Source of the DNA: Rhizobium etli 8C-3
GTDB lineage: Bacteria > Pseudomonadota > Alphaproteobacteria > Rhizobiales > Rhizobiaceae
DNA: 64,000 bases
Direction: 5' to 3'
Assembly (NCBI RefSeq): GCF_001908375.1
Contig: NZ_CP017241.1
Coordinates: 437,001-501,000 of the forward strand
The notes under the pieces were generated by a model. It was not told the DNA's origin. It made no database searches and saw only the letters and a list, made by a program, of their open reading frames with translations. Of the stretch, positions 29,255 through 37,027 are shown piece after piece. The position numbers and the translations under genes were made by a program. Position 1 is the stretch's first letter. Each line of letters begins with the position of its first letter.

Positions 29255-29725
29255 CTACGGCCGGTGGCTGAAGCGGGCGATTTGCGCATCTTTCATCAGA
29301 CTGCGAAAGTTAGGCCCACTGACATGCACCAGTGTCTTGTGGTCACCGCCTTCGAAATAGACGTCACTCGCCTCGCCGAGGCTCTCGTCGAGGATGACAG
29401 GCACATCGTAAGCAGATCCGATGGGTGGTACCGCGCCAATGTCGCAATCGGAAAAAAGCGAGCTAACCTCCTCCTCCGAGGCGAGACCAAGGCGCCTGTT
29501 CATCAGATCCTGCAATGTGGAGAGCTCGATCCGGTGTGTGCTCGGAACAACGGCAAGGACGTAGCCCGTTTCGTGATGGACGACCACGGATTTGGCCAGC
29601 CTGCTGCCCGGAATGTGTGCGGCTTGCGCCGACTGGCTGGTTGTTGCAGTGCGGTGATGAGCGACGGTGTCGTAAGCGATACCCTCACCGGCGATATAGT
29701 CCTGAAGTTTCCCCGCGATCGTCAT
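29255..29725 (-). CDS. YbaK/ProX-type aminoacyl-tRNA deacylase domain protein
   Basis: Protein of 156 aa from the ATG at 29725, chosen because GGGAG lies 8 bases upstream; a GTG at 29734 is also in frame. The YbaK/prolyl-tRNA editing fold is suggested by LAKSVVVHHETGYVLAVVP with the conserved Lys, followed by LGLASEEEVSSLFSDCDIGA and VPPIGSAYDVPVILDESL. Freestanding members hydrolyse mischarged tRNAs such as Ala-tRNA-Pro or Cys-tRNA-Pro. The gene stands alone, between the degraded patch and a lipoprotein gene on the other strand. Confidence 0.85.
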   Translation of the reverse strand: MTIAGKLQDYIAGEGIAYDTVAHHRTATTSQSAQAAHIPGSRLAKSVVVHHETGYVLAVVPSTHRIELSTLQDLMNRRLGLASEEEVSSLFSDCDIGAVPPIGSAYDVPVILDESLGEASDVYFEGGDHKTLVHVSGPNFRSLMKDAQIARFSHRP

Positions 29726-29923
29726 CGTAGGCACTCCCTATGTTTGCCTGGGACGCATAAGGACATTTTCCTCTCATCATCCGGGAAGTCAACGACGAAT
29801 GGGCGGCTGCAAGTGTAGGCGGTTGGGAGGCCGTCCTCGATCAACTTGCTTAGTTTCGCGCAATCTTGCGCAGGTATCGTCGTCCAGCGCCGAAGTGGTG
29901 CGGAGCGGGGCGCGGGGAGAATT

Positions 29924-30250
29924 ATGAAGGCGAGAACCCAGGTTGTGATTTCGATGGCGGCGGTCGCGGTCGTTCTTGCCGGATGTGTCACTTATGACGC
30001 CAAGCCGGTTCTCTATCCCGTGGCAAGCCCGGTCAATCCGCCGTTCATTGCTCACGTGATGTGCATCGGCGAAGCCAACGCGATGTATAGCGAAGCGGCG
30101 CAGCAGTACAAACTGCGTGCACAGATGACTGGTGACTATGATAGCGCCGAAGCCGAAGCGCTCTCGCGCGATGCTGCGCGCAGGCAATATGATGCCTGCG
30201 CCTCGTCCGAAGGTTATCGCGCCGTCTACGAACGATCTGGCAGTCCGTAA
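29924..30250 (+). CDS. Small putative lipoprotein
   Basis: Protein of 108 aa from the ATG at 29924, with GGGGAGA just upstream. Signal peptide with lipobox VVLAGC (Cys at about 20), then a small mature domain of roughly 88 residues containing YSEAAQQYKLRAQMTGDYDS and RRQYDACASSEGYRAVYERS. Two further cysteines (about 46 and 91) could form a disulphide. I do not recognise the family; it should sit on the periplasmic face of a membrane. The frame is open to 29846 but the signal peptide defines the start. Confidence 0.75.
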   Translation: MKARTQVVISMAAVAVVLAGCVTYDAKPVLYPVASPVNPPFIAHVMCIGEANAMYSEAAQQYKLRAQMTGDYDSAEAEALSRDAARRQYDACASSEGYRAVYERSGSP

Positions 30251-30315
30251 CGCTCTTATTGACGGTGGGGAATTGCTTGCCGGCTGGTGTGGCGGCATCT
30301 GCCCGCGACCATCTC

Positions 30316-30330
30316 TTGCACTAAGTGCAA
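30316..30330. promoter_or_regulatory. TTGCAC-TAA-GTGCAA palindrome upstream of methyltransferase
   Basis: A perfect 6-base inverted repeat around TAA, followed at short distance by two more half-site-like copies, ATGCAA (30333-30338) and GTGCAA (30350-30355). It lies 121 bases before the methyltransferase start. Operator candidate only. Confidence 0.4.
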
Positions 30331-30450
30331 AAATGCAATAGGTAAAAAAGTGCAATAAGGGATCCTTTGCCGATGGCGTCTGCAAATCGATGTTCGGGAA
30401 GCGGTGCCTGGCAGGTAAGGGCGTTTGATTCAAAAGTGGGGCCAATCAAC

Positions 30451-31113
30451 ATGACAGCGGACATGGCATGCTCGGATTTCCTGCACTTCTTCCGTTCGTG
30501 GATCACCAATCCACTTCGCGTCGCTGCAATCGCTCCCTCCGGCGTTTCGCTTGCCAAGCTGATGACGAAGGAGATCGCCGCGCTTGACGGGCCGATCATC
30601 GAACTTGGCCCCGGTACGGGAGTTTTCACCAGGGCGCTGCTTGCGCGCGGCCTCAAAGAGGCGGATCTAACGTTGATCGAGTATGGCCCGGAATTCATCG
30701 ATGGCCTCAAGGCCCGCTTTCCGGCCGCCCGTGTCCTGCAGATGGATGCGGGGCATCTGGCACAGGCCGAAATCTTCCAGGGCGAGCCAGTTGGGGCAGT
30801 GGTGAGCGGCTTGCCGTTGCTTTCGATGTCGCCGCGCAAGATCACCGCCATTCTCGCTGGCGCTTTCAGCTACATGCGGCCAGGCGGTGCGTTTTACCAA
30901 TTCACTTACGGGCCACGCTGCCCTGTGCCGCGGCCAATCCTCGACCGGATGGGACTCAAGGCAACGCATATCGGCGGCACGATGCGGAACCTGCCGCCTG
31001 CCGCAGTCTACAGAATTTCGCGCCGCAAGCCGCTTGAGCTGTCGCGGGAGCGCTGCAAATATCATAGCAGGCAAGCGGAGGTAAAAACGGCCGCTGGAGA
31101 GATTGGCGGCTGA
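30451..31113 (+). CDS. SAM-dependent methyltransferase, phospholipid N-methyltransferase-like
   Basis: Protein of 220 aa from the ATG at 30451. The opening FLHFFRSWITNPLRVAAIAP, followed by SGVSLAKLMTKEI, and the SAM motif IIELGPGTGVFTRALLARG resemble the rhizobial phosphatidylethanolamine N-methyltransferase family, which makes phosphatidylcholine by stepwise methylation. Post-motif ASSGLPLLSMSPRK-like text (here VVSGLPLLSMSPRKI) also fits. It may be a paralogue with a different lipid or small-molecule substrate. A TetR-family gene follows 15 bases downstream in the same direction and may control it. The frame is open to 30367. Confidence 0.78.
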   Translation: MTADMACSDFLHFFRSWITNPLRVAAIAPSGVSLAKLMTKEIAALDGPIIELGPGTGVFTRALLARGLKEADLTLIEYGPEFIDGLKARFPAARVLQMDAGHLAQAEIFQGEPVGAVVSGLPLLSMSPRKITAILAGAFSYMRPGGAFYQFTYGPRCPVPRPILDRMGLKATHIGGTMRNLPPAAVYRISRRKPLELSRERCKYHSRQAEVKTAAGEIGG

Positions 31114-31128
31114 TGCAATCGAACGCAG

Positions 31129-31761
31129 ATGGCTGAATCGAAGACCAGAACCGCCGAAGGGCGCCGCGAGCGCAAGCGACGCCAGACGCGCGAGCGTATC
31201 GAGCAGGCGGCAATGACGCTGTTTCTCGAACGTGGATTCGACGCCACGACGATCGAGGACATCACGGAATCAGCCGACGTGTCGAAGCGCAGCTTTTTCG
31301 ATTATTTTCCCTCCAAGGAAGAGGTCGTTTTCGCCTGGCAGGATTCCTTTGCCGACCGGCTGATGGCTGCCATCGCCGCAAGGCCGAAGAGCGACTCGCC
31401 GCTCAAGGTCGTTGAAGAAGCAATCGTGGAAACGGTCGCCGCTTCCGCCAATGAACGTGGTCTCGCCCTTGGTGAACTCATTCGTCGCACGCCCGTGCTA
31501 AAAGCGCGCGATCAGATGAAATATGCAAAACTTGAGCACAAGCTGACCGAAGCCATGGTCGCAAGAGGCGGCGCAGGCAAGGACGTCCGGGCGCGCATGC
31601 GCCTTCTCTCTGCGATTGTCATCGGTGCATTGCGTGTCGGCGGAGAACGTTGGCAGGAACGTCCGCCAGAAGGCCAGCTCGAGGCTTTTGCGAGGGAGCT
31701 TTTTGCCGATCTTTGGAAGACGCTGGCGGATTTCGGCGACGAAGCGAAAAATCGGCGTTAG
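31129..31761 (+). CDS. TetR-family transcriptional regulator
   Basis: Protein of 210 aa. The N-terminal helix-turn-helix is plain: TRERIEQAAMTLFLERGFDA, TIEDITESADVSKRSFFDYF, then SKEEVVF. The C-terminal ligand domain is of no specific subfamily I recognise. It probably represses its own operon and perhaps the methyltransferase 15 bases upstream. The start ATG has only a weak ribosome-binding site, consistent with coupling to the upstream gene. Confidence 0.9.
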   Translation: MAESKTRTAEGRRERKRRQTRERIEQAAMTLFLERGFDATTIEDITESADVSKRSFFDYFPSKEEVVFAWQDSFADRLMAAIAARPKSDSPLKVVEEAIVETVAASANERGLALGELIRRTPVLKARDQMKYAKLEHKLTEAMVARGGAGKDVRARMRLLSAIVIGALRVGGERWQERPPEGQLEAFARELFADLWKTLADFGDEAKNRR

Positions 31762-31914
31762 CCAGCTGCACTTGACAGAATTATTTTTAACCAATTGATC
31801 AAAATTGCTGCAAAATGAGGCGTCTACGTGATGCCATATAGGGAGCCATGCGTGGCGTGCATTGCTGCATTGCGGTAATAACCCTATTCTCGATCAAATC
31901 AATCGGCTATTTAT

Positions 31915-32040
31915 AGCTTCGTAAGCAGCGCACTCCTCCTCCCAGCGCTCTTACGCAGACTGGTAACACTCCTCCTCCCAGTTGCCAGTCAGGATCAAGA
32001 GCCCGGTGCACCTCCTCCCGCGCCGGGCTCTTTTCTATTT
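31915..32040 (+). ncRNA. Three-hairpin anti-Shine-Dalgarno sRNA (cuckoo/alpha-r14-like)
   Basis: Three consecutive hairpins, each presenting CCTCCTCCC in its loop. Hairpin 1 (31920-31955): stem CGTAAG-AGCGC with GCGCT-CTTACG and one bulged C. Hairpin 2 (31958-31990): stem GACTGGTAAC with GTTGCCAGTC. Their loops are the identical 13-mer ACTCCTCCTCCCA although the stems differ. Hairpin 3 (31997-32032) is the terminator, AAGAGCCCGG with CCGGGCTCTT, with the same motif in its loop and a T-rich tail. Stem sequences unrelated, loops conserved: this is the design of the cuckoo RNA family of Rhizobiales, whose loops can pair with Shine-Dalgarno sequences. The 5' end is approximate and no clear promoter was recognised. 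Confidence 0.85.
31997..32040 (+). terminator. Terminator hairpin of the sRNA
   Basis: Ten perfect pairs (AAGAGCCCGG with CCGGGCTCTT) followed by TTTTCTATTTT. The loop itself contains CCTCCTCCC, so the terminator doubles as a third presentation of the anti-Shine-Dalgarno motif. Confidence 0.9.
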
Positions 32041-32175
32041 TCAGCCCCGAAAATCACTCTGCCCATCTTTTGCGAAGCGAACCGGCTGTGTGCCTTATTT
32101 GACTCCCCTTGCGCCCGCGGCTTATTTGAGCGGCAGCCGTAGAGCGTTCAGCCAGGTGTCGATGTTGGAGTAGGG

Positions 32176-33450
32176 ATGTTTGACGGATCGGGGGCCATGC
32201 GGAAGATGCTTGCGAGCCTGACGCTTGCTGCCTTGCTGCTATCGGCCTGCGGCGGACGGCACATCGGCGTGATGACGCCGGTTGGATCCGTGCTGCCGGG
32301 CACGTCGAAAGTCGACCTTCTCGTCGCAACAACGCGCGCACAGGACAAGGATCCCGCCGTCCTCTTTTCCGGCGAGCGCGGCACCGGCCTGATGGTCAAT
32401 GCGGTCAAGGTTTCGATACCGCCGGATGCCAATCGCAAGGCAGGTCAGGTGCAATGGCCGAAGCGCCTGCCGGCAGATCCGCTTCGCGATTTCGTCACAG
32501 TGTCGGTCGATCCGCTCGAAGGAGAGCGGGCAGGCGAGGTTTGGTTGAAGAATCACATGCCGAAGAGCCGCCGCGTGCTGGTCTTCGTCCACGGCTTCAA
32601 CAATCTCTACGAGGATTCCGTTTACCGTTTCGCGCAGATCGTTCACGATTCGCATGCCGACGTGGCGCCGGTCGTCTTCACCTGGCCGTCGCGTGGAAGT
32701 ATCTTCGACTATAATTACGACAAGGAAAGCACCAATTATTCCCGCGATGCGCTGGAAGAGCTGCTGCGCCGCACCGCTCAGAACCCAGCCGTCAGCGATA
32801 TCACCATCATGGCGCATTCGATGGGCACCTGGCTGACCGTCGAGGCGCTGCGCCAGATGGCAATCCGGGATGGGCATGTTGCAAGCAAGATCAATAACGT
32901 CATCCTTGCCTCGCCCGATCTCGACGTTGATGTTTTCGGGCGGCAATTCGTGAGCCTCGGCAAGGAGAGACCGCATTTTACCATCTTCGTTTCGCGCGAC
33001 GACCGCGCGCTGGCGCTTTCGCGCCGCATCTCCGGCAATATCGATCGCCTCGGCCAGATCGATCCTTCTGCCGAACCCTATCGCAGCAAGCTCGAGGCGG
33101 CGGGCATAACGGTCCTCGATCTCACCAAGCTCAAGGGCGGCGACAGGCTGAATCACGGCAAGTTCGCCGAAAGTCCGGAAGTCGTGAAGCTGATCGGCGA
33201 CCGGCTGATCGCCGGCCAAACGATCACCGATTCGCAAGTCGGTCTTGGCGAAGCCGTTGGTGCGGTTGCGATCGGCGCTGCGCAGACGGTCGGCAGCGCA
33301 GCCAGCGTTGCCGTGAGCACCCCGATCGCGATCTTCGATCCACGCACCCGCCGCAACTATGATGCCCAGTTGAAGCGCTTCGGCCGGTCGGTGGAAAATA
33401 CCGCGGGCTCGGTCGGCGATACGGTCGGTGCCGGTTTGCCGGCACAATAA
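32176..33450 (+). CDS. Lipoprotein alpha/beta hydrolase, DUF900 family
   Basis: Protein of 424 aa. Lipobox LLLSAC (Cys at about 25) after a short signal peptide; then the DUF900 hydrolase domain with VDLLVATTRAQDKDPAVLFS, FVHGFNNLYEDSVYRFAQ (oxyanion region), FTWPSRGSIFDYNYD and the nucleophile elbow MAHSMGTWL. The C-terminal 80 residues are Ala/Gly/Val-rich and of low complexity. Expected to be a membrane-anchored esterase or lipase of unknown substrate on the periplasmic side. GGAG precedes the ATG at 32176; ATG codons at 32197 and 32206 are also possible. Confidence 0.85.
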   Translation: MFDGSGAMRKMLASLTLAALLLSACGGRHIGVMTPVGSVLPGTSKVDLLVATTRAQDKDPAVLFSGERGTGLMVNAVKVSIPPDANRKAGQVQWPKRLPADPLRDFVTVSVDPLEGERAGEVWLKNHMPKSRRVLVFVHGFNNLYEDSVYRFAQIVHDSHADVAPVVFTWPSRGSIFDYNYDKESTNYSRDALEELLRRTAQNPAVSDITIMAHSMGTWLTVEALRQMAIRDGHVASKINNVILASPDLDVDVFGRQFVSLGKERPHFTIFVSRDDRALALSRRISGNIDRLGQIDPSAEPYRSKLEAAGITVLDLTKLKGGDRLNHGKFAESPEVVKLIGDRLIAGQTITDSQVGLGEAVGAVAIGAAQTVGSAASVAVSTPIAIFDPRTRRNYDAQLKRFGRSVENTAGSVGDTVGAGLPAQ

Positions 33451-33527
33451 AATTCCTCATAGGCATTCACCTCTTTCTGATATATCACAACGCAGGTCAT
33501 GCCGGCCTTGCGTTGATGGATGATGAT

Positions 33528-34778
33528 ATGACGAATGAAAGGAAGCAGACGGTCGCCGTTGTCGGCGCAGGCGTAATCGGAGCATCGATCGCCTTCGAAA
33601 TGCAGCGACGCGGTTTTCAGGTGACGCTGATCGACAAGGGCGAGCCCGGCCGTGGCACGTCCTACGGGAATATGGCGAGCATCGCTCTCGATTTCGCCGC
33701 CGGTTCTGGTCCGGCGACCTGGAAGAAAATCCCCCGCTGGCTGATAGATGCCGAAGGGCCGGTTTGGTTGCGTCCGTCTTACGCACCGAAAATACTTCCG
33801 TGGTTCCTGCGTTTCCTCGCTGCTGGCCGCCCGTCCCGTTTGCGCCGGATCGAAGATGCAGGCATGAGCCTGACCCGCCGGGCGCTGGGCGATTTCCGGA
33901 TCATGCTTTCGGCAATCGGCGCACCGGATCTCATGACGGAGGAGGGCTGCCTTGCCGTCTATGAGACGGAAGCCGAATTTTCTGCCGACCACGGCCATAT
34001 CGAATTGATGCAGCGCTACGGCTTCAATTTCGAGATCTTGAACAGCGGAGCGATCCGCGACTACGAGCCGGAACTTTCGCCCTCGATCGCCAAGGCCGTG
34101 CTCTTGCCGGACAACAAGTCGATCCGGGATCCCTACCAATTGGTGGTCAACCTTGCGGACGCCGCTCAGGCGGCCGGCGCGCGTTTTGTCCCAGGTGTCG
34201 TGCGCAATATCGAACGCAAACCGGCGGGCAATGCTGTCGTGCTGCTCGAGGACGGCGGCCGCATCGAGGTTAATTCCGTGATCCTGGCAGCCGGCGTGCA
34301 CACGCGCGAGCTTGCCGCAAAACTTGGCGAGCCGATCCCTCTGGAGACCGAGCGCGGCTATCACACGCAGATCATGAAGCCCGGAATCTCGATGCGCTAT
34401 TCGGTCATCTGGCCGCATCGGGCTTTCATGGTGACGCCGACGGCCGGCGGTATTCGCGTCGGCGGCAACGTCGAACTGGCGGGGCTCGACGCGCCGCCGG
34501 ATTTCCGTCGCCCGCGATTGCTCGTGCGCCATGCGCAGCGTGCGCTGCCGGGTTTGAAGATCGAAGAGGCAACCGAATGGATGGGGCATCGCCCGGCGCT
34601 GCCGGATACGATCCCGATCATCTCGCCTTCATCGAAGATGCCGGGGATATGGTATGCAACCGGCCACGGCCATCTCGGCCTGACGCTTTCGGCGACGACA
34701 GCGCAGCTGATCGCCGATATGGTGATGGGGCGCGAACCAACGGTCGACATGATCCCCTTCCGTATAAACCGATATTAG
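33528..34778 (+). CDS. FAD-dependent oxidoreductase, D-amino-acid dehydrogenase type
   Basis: Protein of 416 aa from the ATG at 33528; a TTG at 33513 and an ATG at 33516 are in frame and the start is not certain. The Rossmann FAD motif VAVVGAGVIGASIAFEMQRR and the DAO-family features (LIDKGEPGRGTSYGNMASIA, ATGHGHLGLTLSATTAQLIA) are clear. The family includes DadA and the cis-4-hydroxy-D-proline dehydrogenases. Next to a proline-racemase-family gene, oxidation of a D-hydroxyproline-type substrate is the likeliest role, but other D-amino acids are possible. The SDR gene follows after 9 bases with AGGAGG between. Confidence 0.85.
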   Translation: MTNERKQTVAVVGAGVIGASIAFEMQRRGFQVTLIDKGEPGRGTSYGNMASIALDFAAGSGPATWKKIPRWLIDAEGPVWLRPSYAPKILPWFLRFLAAGRPSRLRRIEDAGMSLTRRALGDFRIMLSAIGAPDLMTEEGCLAVYETEAEFSADHGHIELMQRYGFNFEILNSGAIRDYEPELSPSIAKAVLLPDNKSIRDPYQLVVNLADAAQAAGARFVPGVVRNIERKPAGNAVVLLEDGGRIEVNSVILAAGVHTRELAAKLGEPIPLETERGYHTQIMKPGISMRYSVIWPHRAFMVTPTAGGIRVGGNVELAGLDAPPDFRRPRLLVRHAQRALPGLKIEEATEWMGHRPALPDTIPIISPSSKMPGIWYATGHGHLGLTLSATTAQLIADMVMGREPTVDMIPFRINRY

Positions 34779-34787
34779 GAGGAACCG

Positions 34788-35498
34788 ATGCCCGATAATA
34801 CGAAGCCTGTAGCGCTGATTACCGGTGGCGGCCGCGGGATGGGCGAGGCGATTGCCCGCGAGCTGGCCGCGCAGGGCTATCTTCTGGCCTTGATGTCGCC
34901 CTCCGACAGCTGCGAAAAGCTCGCCCTCGAGCTTGGCGGTGTTGCCTCTCGCGGCGTGGCGGAAAAGGCCGAAGACCTCCAGGCGATTTTCGACCTGACG
35001 ATGGAGACTTATGGCCGCATCGACGCTGTCGTGAACCACACAGGTCATCCGCCGAAGGGTGACCTCCTGGACATCACCGATGAGATGTGGACGCTTGGTT
35101 CCGACATGATGATCCTGTCGCTGGTGCGTATGGCCCGTCTCGTGACCCCCGTCATGCTCAAGCAGGGCAAGGGCGCTATCGTAAACATCACGACCTTCGC
35201 CGCCTATGAACCGTCACTGATCTTCCCCGTTTCCTGCACCTATCGCGCGGCGGCAGGCGCCTTTACCAAGCTTTATTCGGATCGCTATGCTGCGGATAAT
35301 ATCCGCATGAACTGCATCCTGCCCGGCTATATCGACAGCCTTAACCACAAGCCTGAAACCGCCGACAAGATTCCGATGAAGCGCATCGGCCACATGGAAG
35401 AGATCGCAAAGACCGCGGCTTTCCTGCTTTCCGACGGCGCGGGCTACATCACGGGTCAGAATATCCGCGTCGATGGCGGCGTCACCCGTCACGTTTGA
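34788..35498 (+). CDS. Divergent short-chain dehydrogenase (SDR) family protein
   Basis: Protein of 236 aa with a Rossmann start VALITGGGRGMGEAIARELA (TGxxxGxG) and the typical C-terminus YITGQNIRVDGGVTRHV. Two hallmark positions are altered: the NNAG motif reads NHTG, and the catalytic Y-x-x-x-K reads YRAAA, with Ala in place of Lys. It may therefore not be a classical dehydrogenase. Good ribosome-binding site (AGGAGG). It lies between the oxidoreductase and the racemase-family gene, with 9 and 11 bases either side, so it surely belongs to the same operon and pathway. Confidence 0.85.
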   Translation: MPDNTKPVALITGGGRGMGEAIARELAAQGYLLALMSPSDSCEKLALELGGVASRGVAEKAEDLQAIFDLTMETYGRIDAVVNHTGHPPKGDLLDITDEMWTLGSDMMILSLVRMARLVTPVMLKQGKGAIVNITTFAAYEPSLIFPVSCTYRAAAGAFTKLYSDRYAADNIRMNCILPGYIDSLNHKPETADKIPMKRIGHMEEIAKTAAFLLSDGAGYITGQNIRVDGGVTRHV

Positions 35499-35509
35499 TA
35501 GGAGATAAA

Positions 35510-36547
35510 ATGAGGTGGAAGCGTACCATCCAGCTTCTGGACGTTCACTGTGAAGGCGAGATCGGCAAGGTCGCAATTGGCGGTGTGCCGAAAATTCCCG
35601 GCGAAACCGTTGCCGAGCAGCTTCATTGGTTGAATACCGATCCCAAGGGCAGCGAGCTTCGCCGTTTCCTCTGCCTCGAGCCGCGCGGCGCGCCGATCGG
35701 CTCCGTCAATCTGCTCTTGCCGGCCAAGCATCCCGATGCCGATGCAGCCTTCGTCATTCTGCAGCCGGATCAGGCGCATGCGAGTTCGGGTTCGAATTCG
35801 ATTTGCGTCACGACCGCGTTGCTCGAATCCGGCATCGTCGACATGAAGGAACCTGAAACCGTCGTCACACTGGAGACTGCGGCCGGTCTGGTAAGGGCGG
35901 TGGCAACCTGCCACGATGGCCGCTGCGAAAAGGTGCGGCTCACCATGGTTCCGGCTTTCGTCCATCAACTGGACGTCGAGATCCAAACGCCGCATTGGGG
36001 CAAGGTCAAAGCGGACATCTGCTATGGTGGCATCTTCTACGCACTGATCGACGTCCGCCAGATCAACCTGACGATTGAGAAGACGAATGCCGCAGGCCTC
36101 GTTCAGGCAGGCATGATCCTCAAGGAGATCATCAATCGCGAGATCTCGGTCATACATCCGGAAATACCGGCCATCTGGGGTGTTGCCTATGTGATGTTCC
36201 GCGATATCGAGGCGGATGGCGCGGTGCGCACCTGCACGACCATGTGGCCGGGCCGCGTCGACCGCTCGCCCTGCGGCACCGGCAGCTCGGCGAACCTGAC
36301 TGCGCTCCATGCACGCGGCAAGGCCAAGGTCGGCGATATCTTCAGGTCGCGCTCGATCATCGGCTCGGAATTCGAGGTAGGCTTGCAAGCGGTGACCGAA
36401 GTTGCAGGCCGCCCGGCCATTATCCCGACGATCACAGGCCGCGGTTTCACCTTCGGCCTGTCGCAGGTCGCGCTCGACCCCTTCGATCCGCATCCACACG
36501 GCTTTGCGCTGACGGATGTCTGGGGGCCGCAGGCGGGCGAGATTTAA
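35510..36547 (+). CDS. Proline racemase-family enzyme (Ser/Cys type)
   Basis: Protein of 345 aa from the ATG at 35510 (AGGAGA upstream). The family opening QLLDVHCEGEIGKVAIGGVP and the second active-site motif DRSPCGTGSSANLTALHARG, with its Cys, are intact. The first active-site motif, MCGH in classical proline racemase and 4-hydroxyproline epimerase, reads SSGSNSICV here, so the first catalytic Cys is Ser. Ser/Cys members are known in the superfamily and act on hydroxyprolines rather than proline. Epimerisation or dehydration of a hydroxyproline, followed by the FAD enzyme upstream, is the best guess. It converges with the FucU gene, 3 bases apart. Confidence 0.85.
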   Translation: MRWKRTIQLLDVHCEGEIGKVAIGGVPKIPGETVAEQLHWLNTDPKGSELRRFLCLEPRGAPIGSVNLLLPAKHPDADAAFVILQPDQAHASSGSNSICVTTALLESGIVDMKEPETVVTLETAAGLVRAVATCHDGRCEKVRLTMVPAFVHQLDVEIQTPHWGKVKADICYGGIFYALIDVRQINLTIEKTNAAGLVQAGMILKEIINREISVIHPEIPAIWGVAYVMFRDIEADGAVRTCTTMWPGRVDRSPCGTGSSANLTALHARGKAKVGDIFRSRSIIGSEFEVGLQAVTEVAGRPAIIPTITGRGFTFGLSQVALDPFDPHPHGFALTDVWGPQAGEI

Positions 36548-36550
36548 GGG

Positions 36551-37027
36551 TCAATAGTCGAATGGCTCGACCTCGGCCCTGGCGCCTTCGCCGGCAGCCT
36601 TCGGGTAGATGACGCCCTTGCGCAGGATGACGTTGGCGTAGAGACGCGGCTCGCTAGTCTGAATGACGGCGTGGGCGGCGCGAACGCGGTTATAGAAATC
36701 CTGTCCGACGAGCGGCGTCACCTGACGATGCGGCTCGTGCCTGGCGCAGCAGTCGATGATCTCCTCGTGCACGGGATCGAGCTTTTCGCGCTCGGCCTTG
36801 ACTGTCGAGCGGAAGATTGCTTCCGGCACGAAATCGTCGATCGGCAGCACGCTCAGAACCGCATCGAGCACCGGTATGATGCCATGGCCGTCGAGACGGA
36901 TCAGGCGCCGCCCATGCTCGAGGCCCGGATAATTGCCGTCGACGATGGCGATCTCGTCGCCGTGGCCCATTTCGCGCAGCGTCGAAAGCAGTTGCGGACT
37001 CAAGAGCGGATCAAGTCCCTTCAGCAT
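36551..37027 (-). CDS. RbsD/FucU-family sugar mutarotase
   Basis: Protein of 158 aa from the ATG at 37027. FucU/RbsD features: MLKGLDPLLSPQLLSTLREM, the catalytic-type stretch HGDEIAIVDGNYPG, and RVRAAHAVIQTSEPRLYANV near the end. FucU interconverts anomers of L-fucose, RbsD pyranose and furanose forms of ribose. It overlaps the end of the ROK regulator gene by 17 bases and is expressed with it, next to the frc transporter, so helping supply the right anomer of the transported sugar is plausible. Confidence 0.88.
   Translation of the reverse strand: MLKGLDPLLSPQLLSTLREMGHGDEIAIVDGNYPGLEHGRRLIRLDGHGIIPVLDAVLSVLPIDDFVPEAIFRSTVKAEREKLDPVHEEIIDCCARHEPHRQVTPLVGQDFYNRVRAAHAVIQTSEPRLYANVILRKGVIYPKAAGEGARAEVEPFDY

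Noticed and set aside
35495..35509. Upstream start for the racemase-family gene at 35495
   Set aside because: It overlaps the SDR stop codon, and AGGAGA sits between it and the ATG at 35510, which also matches the family N-terminus.
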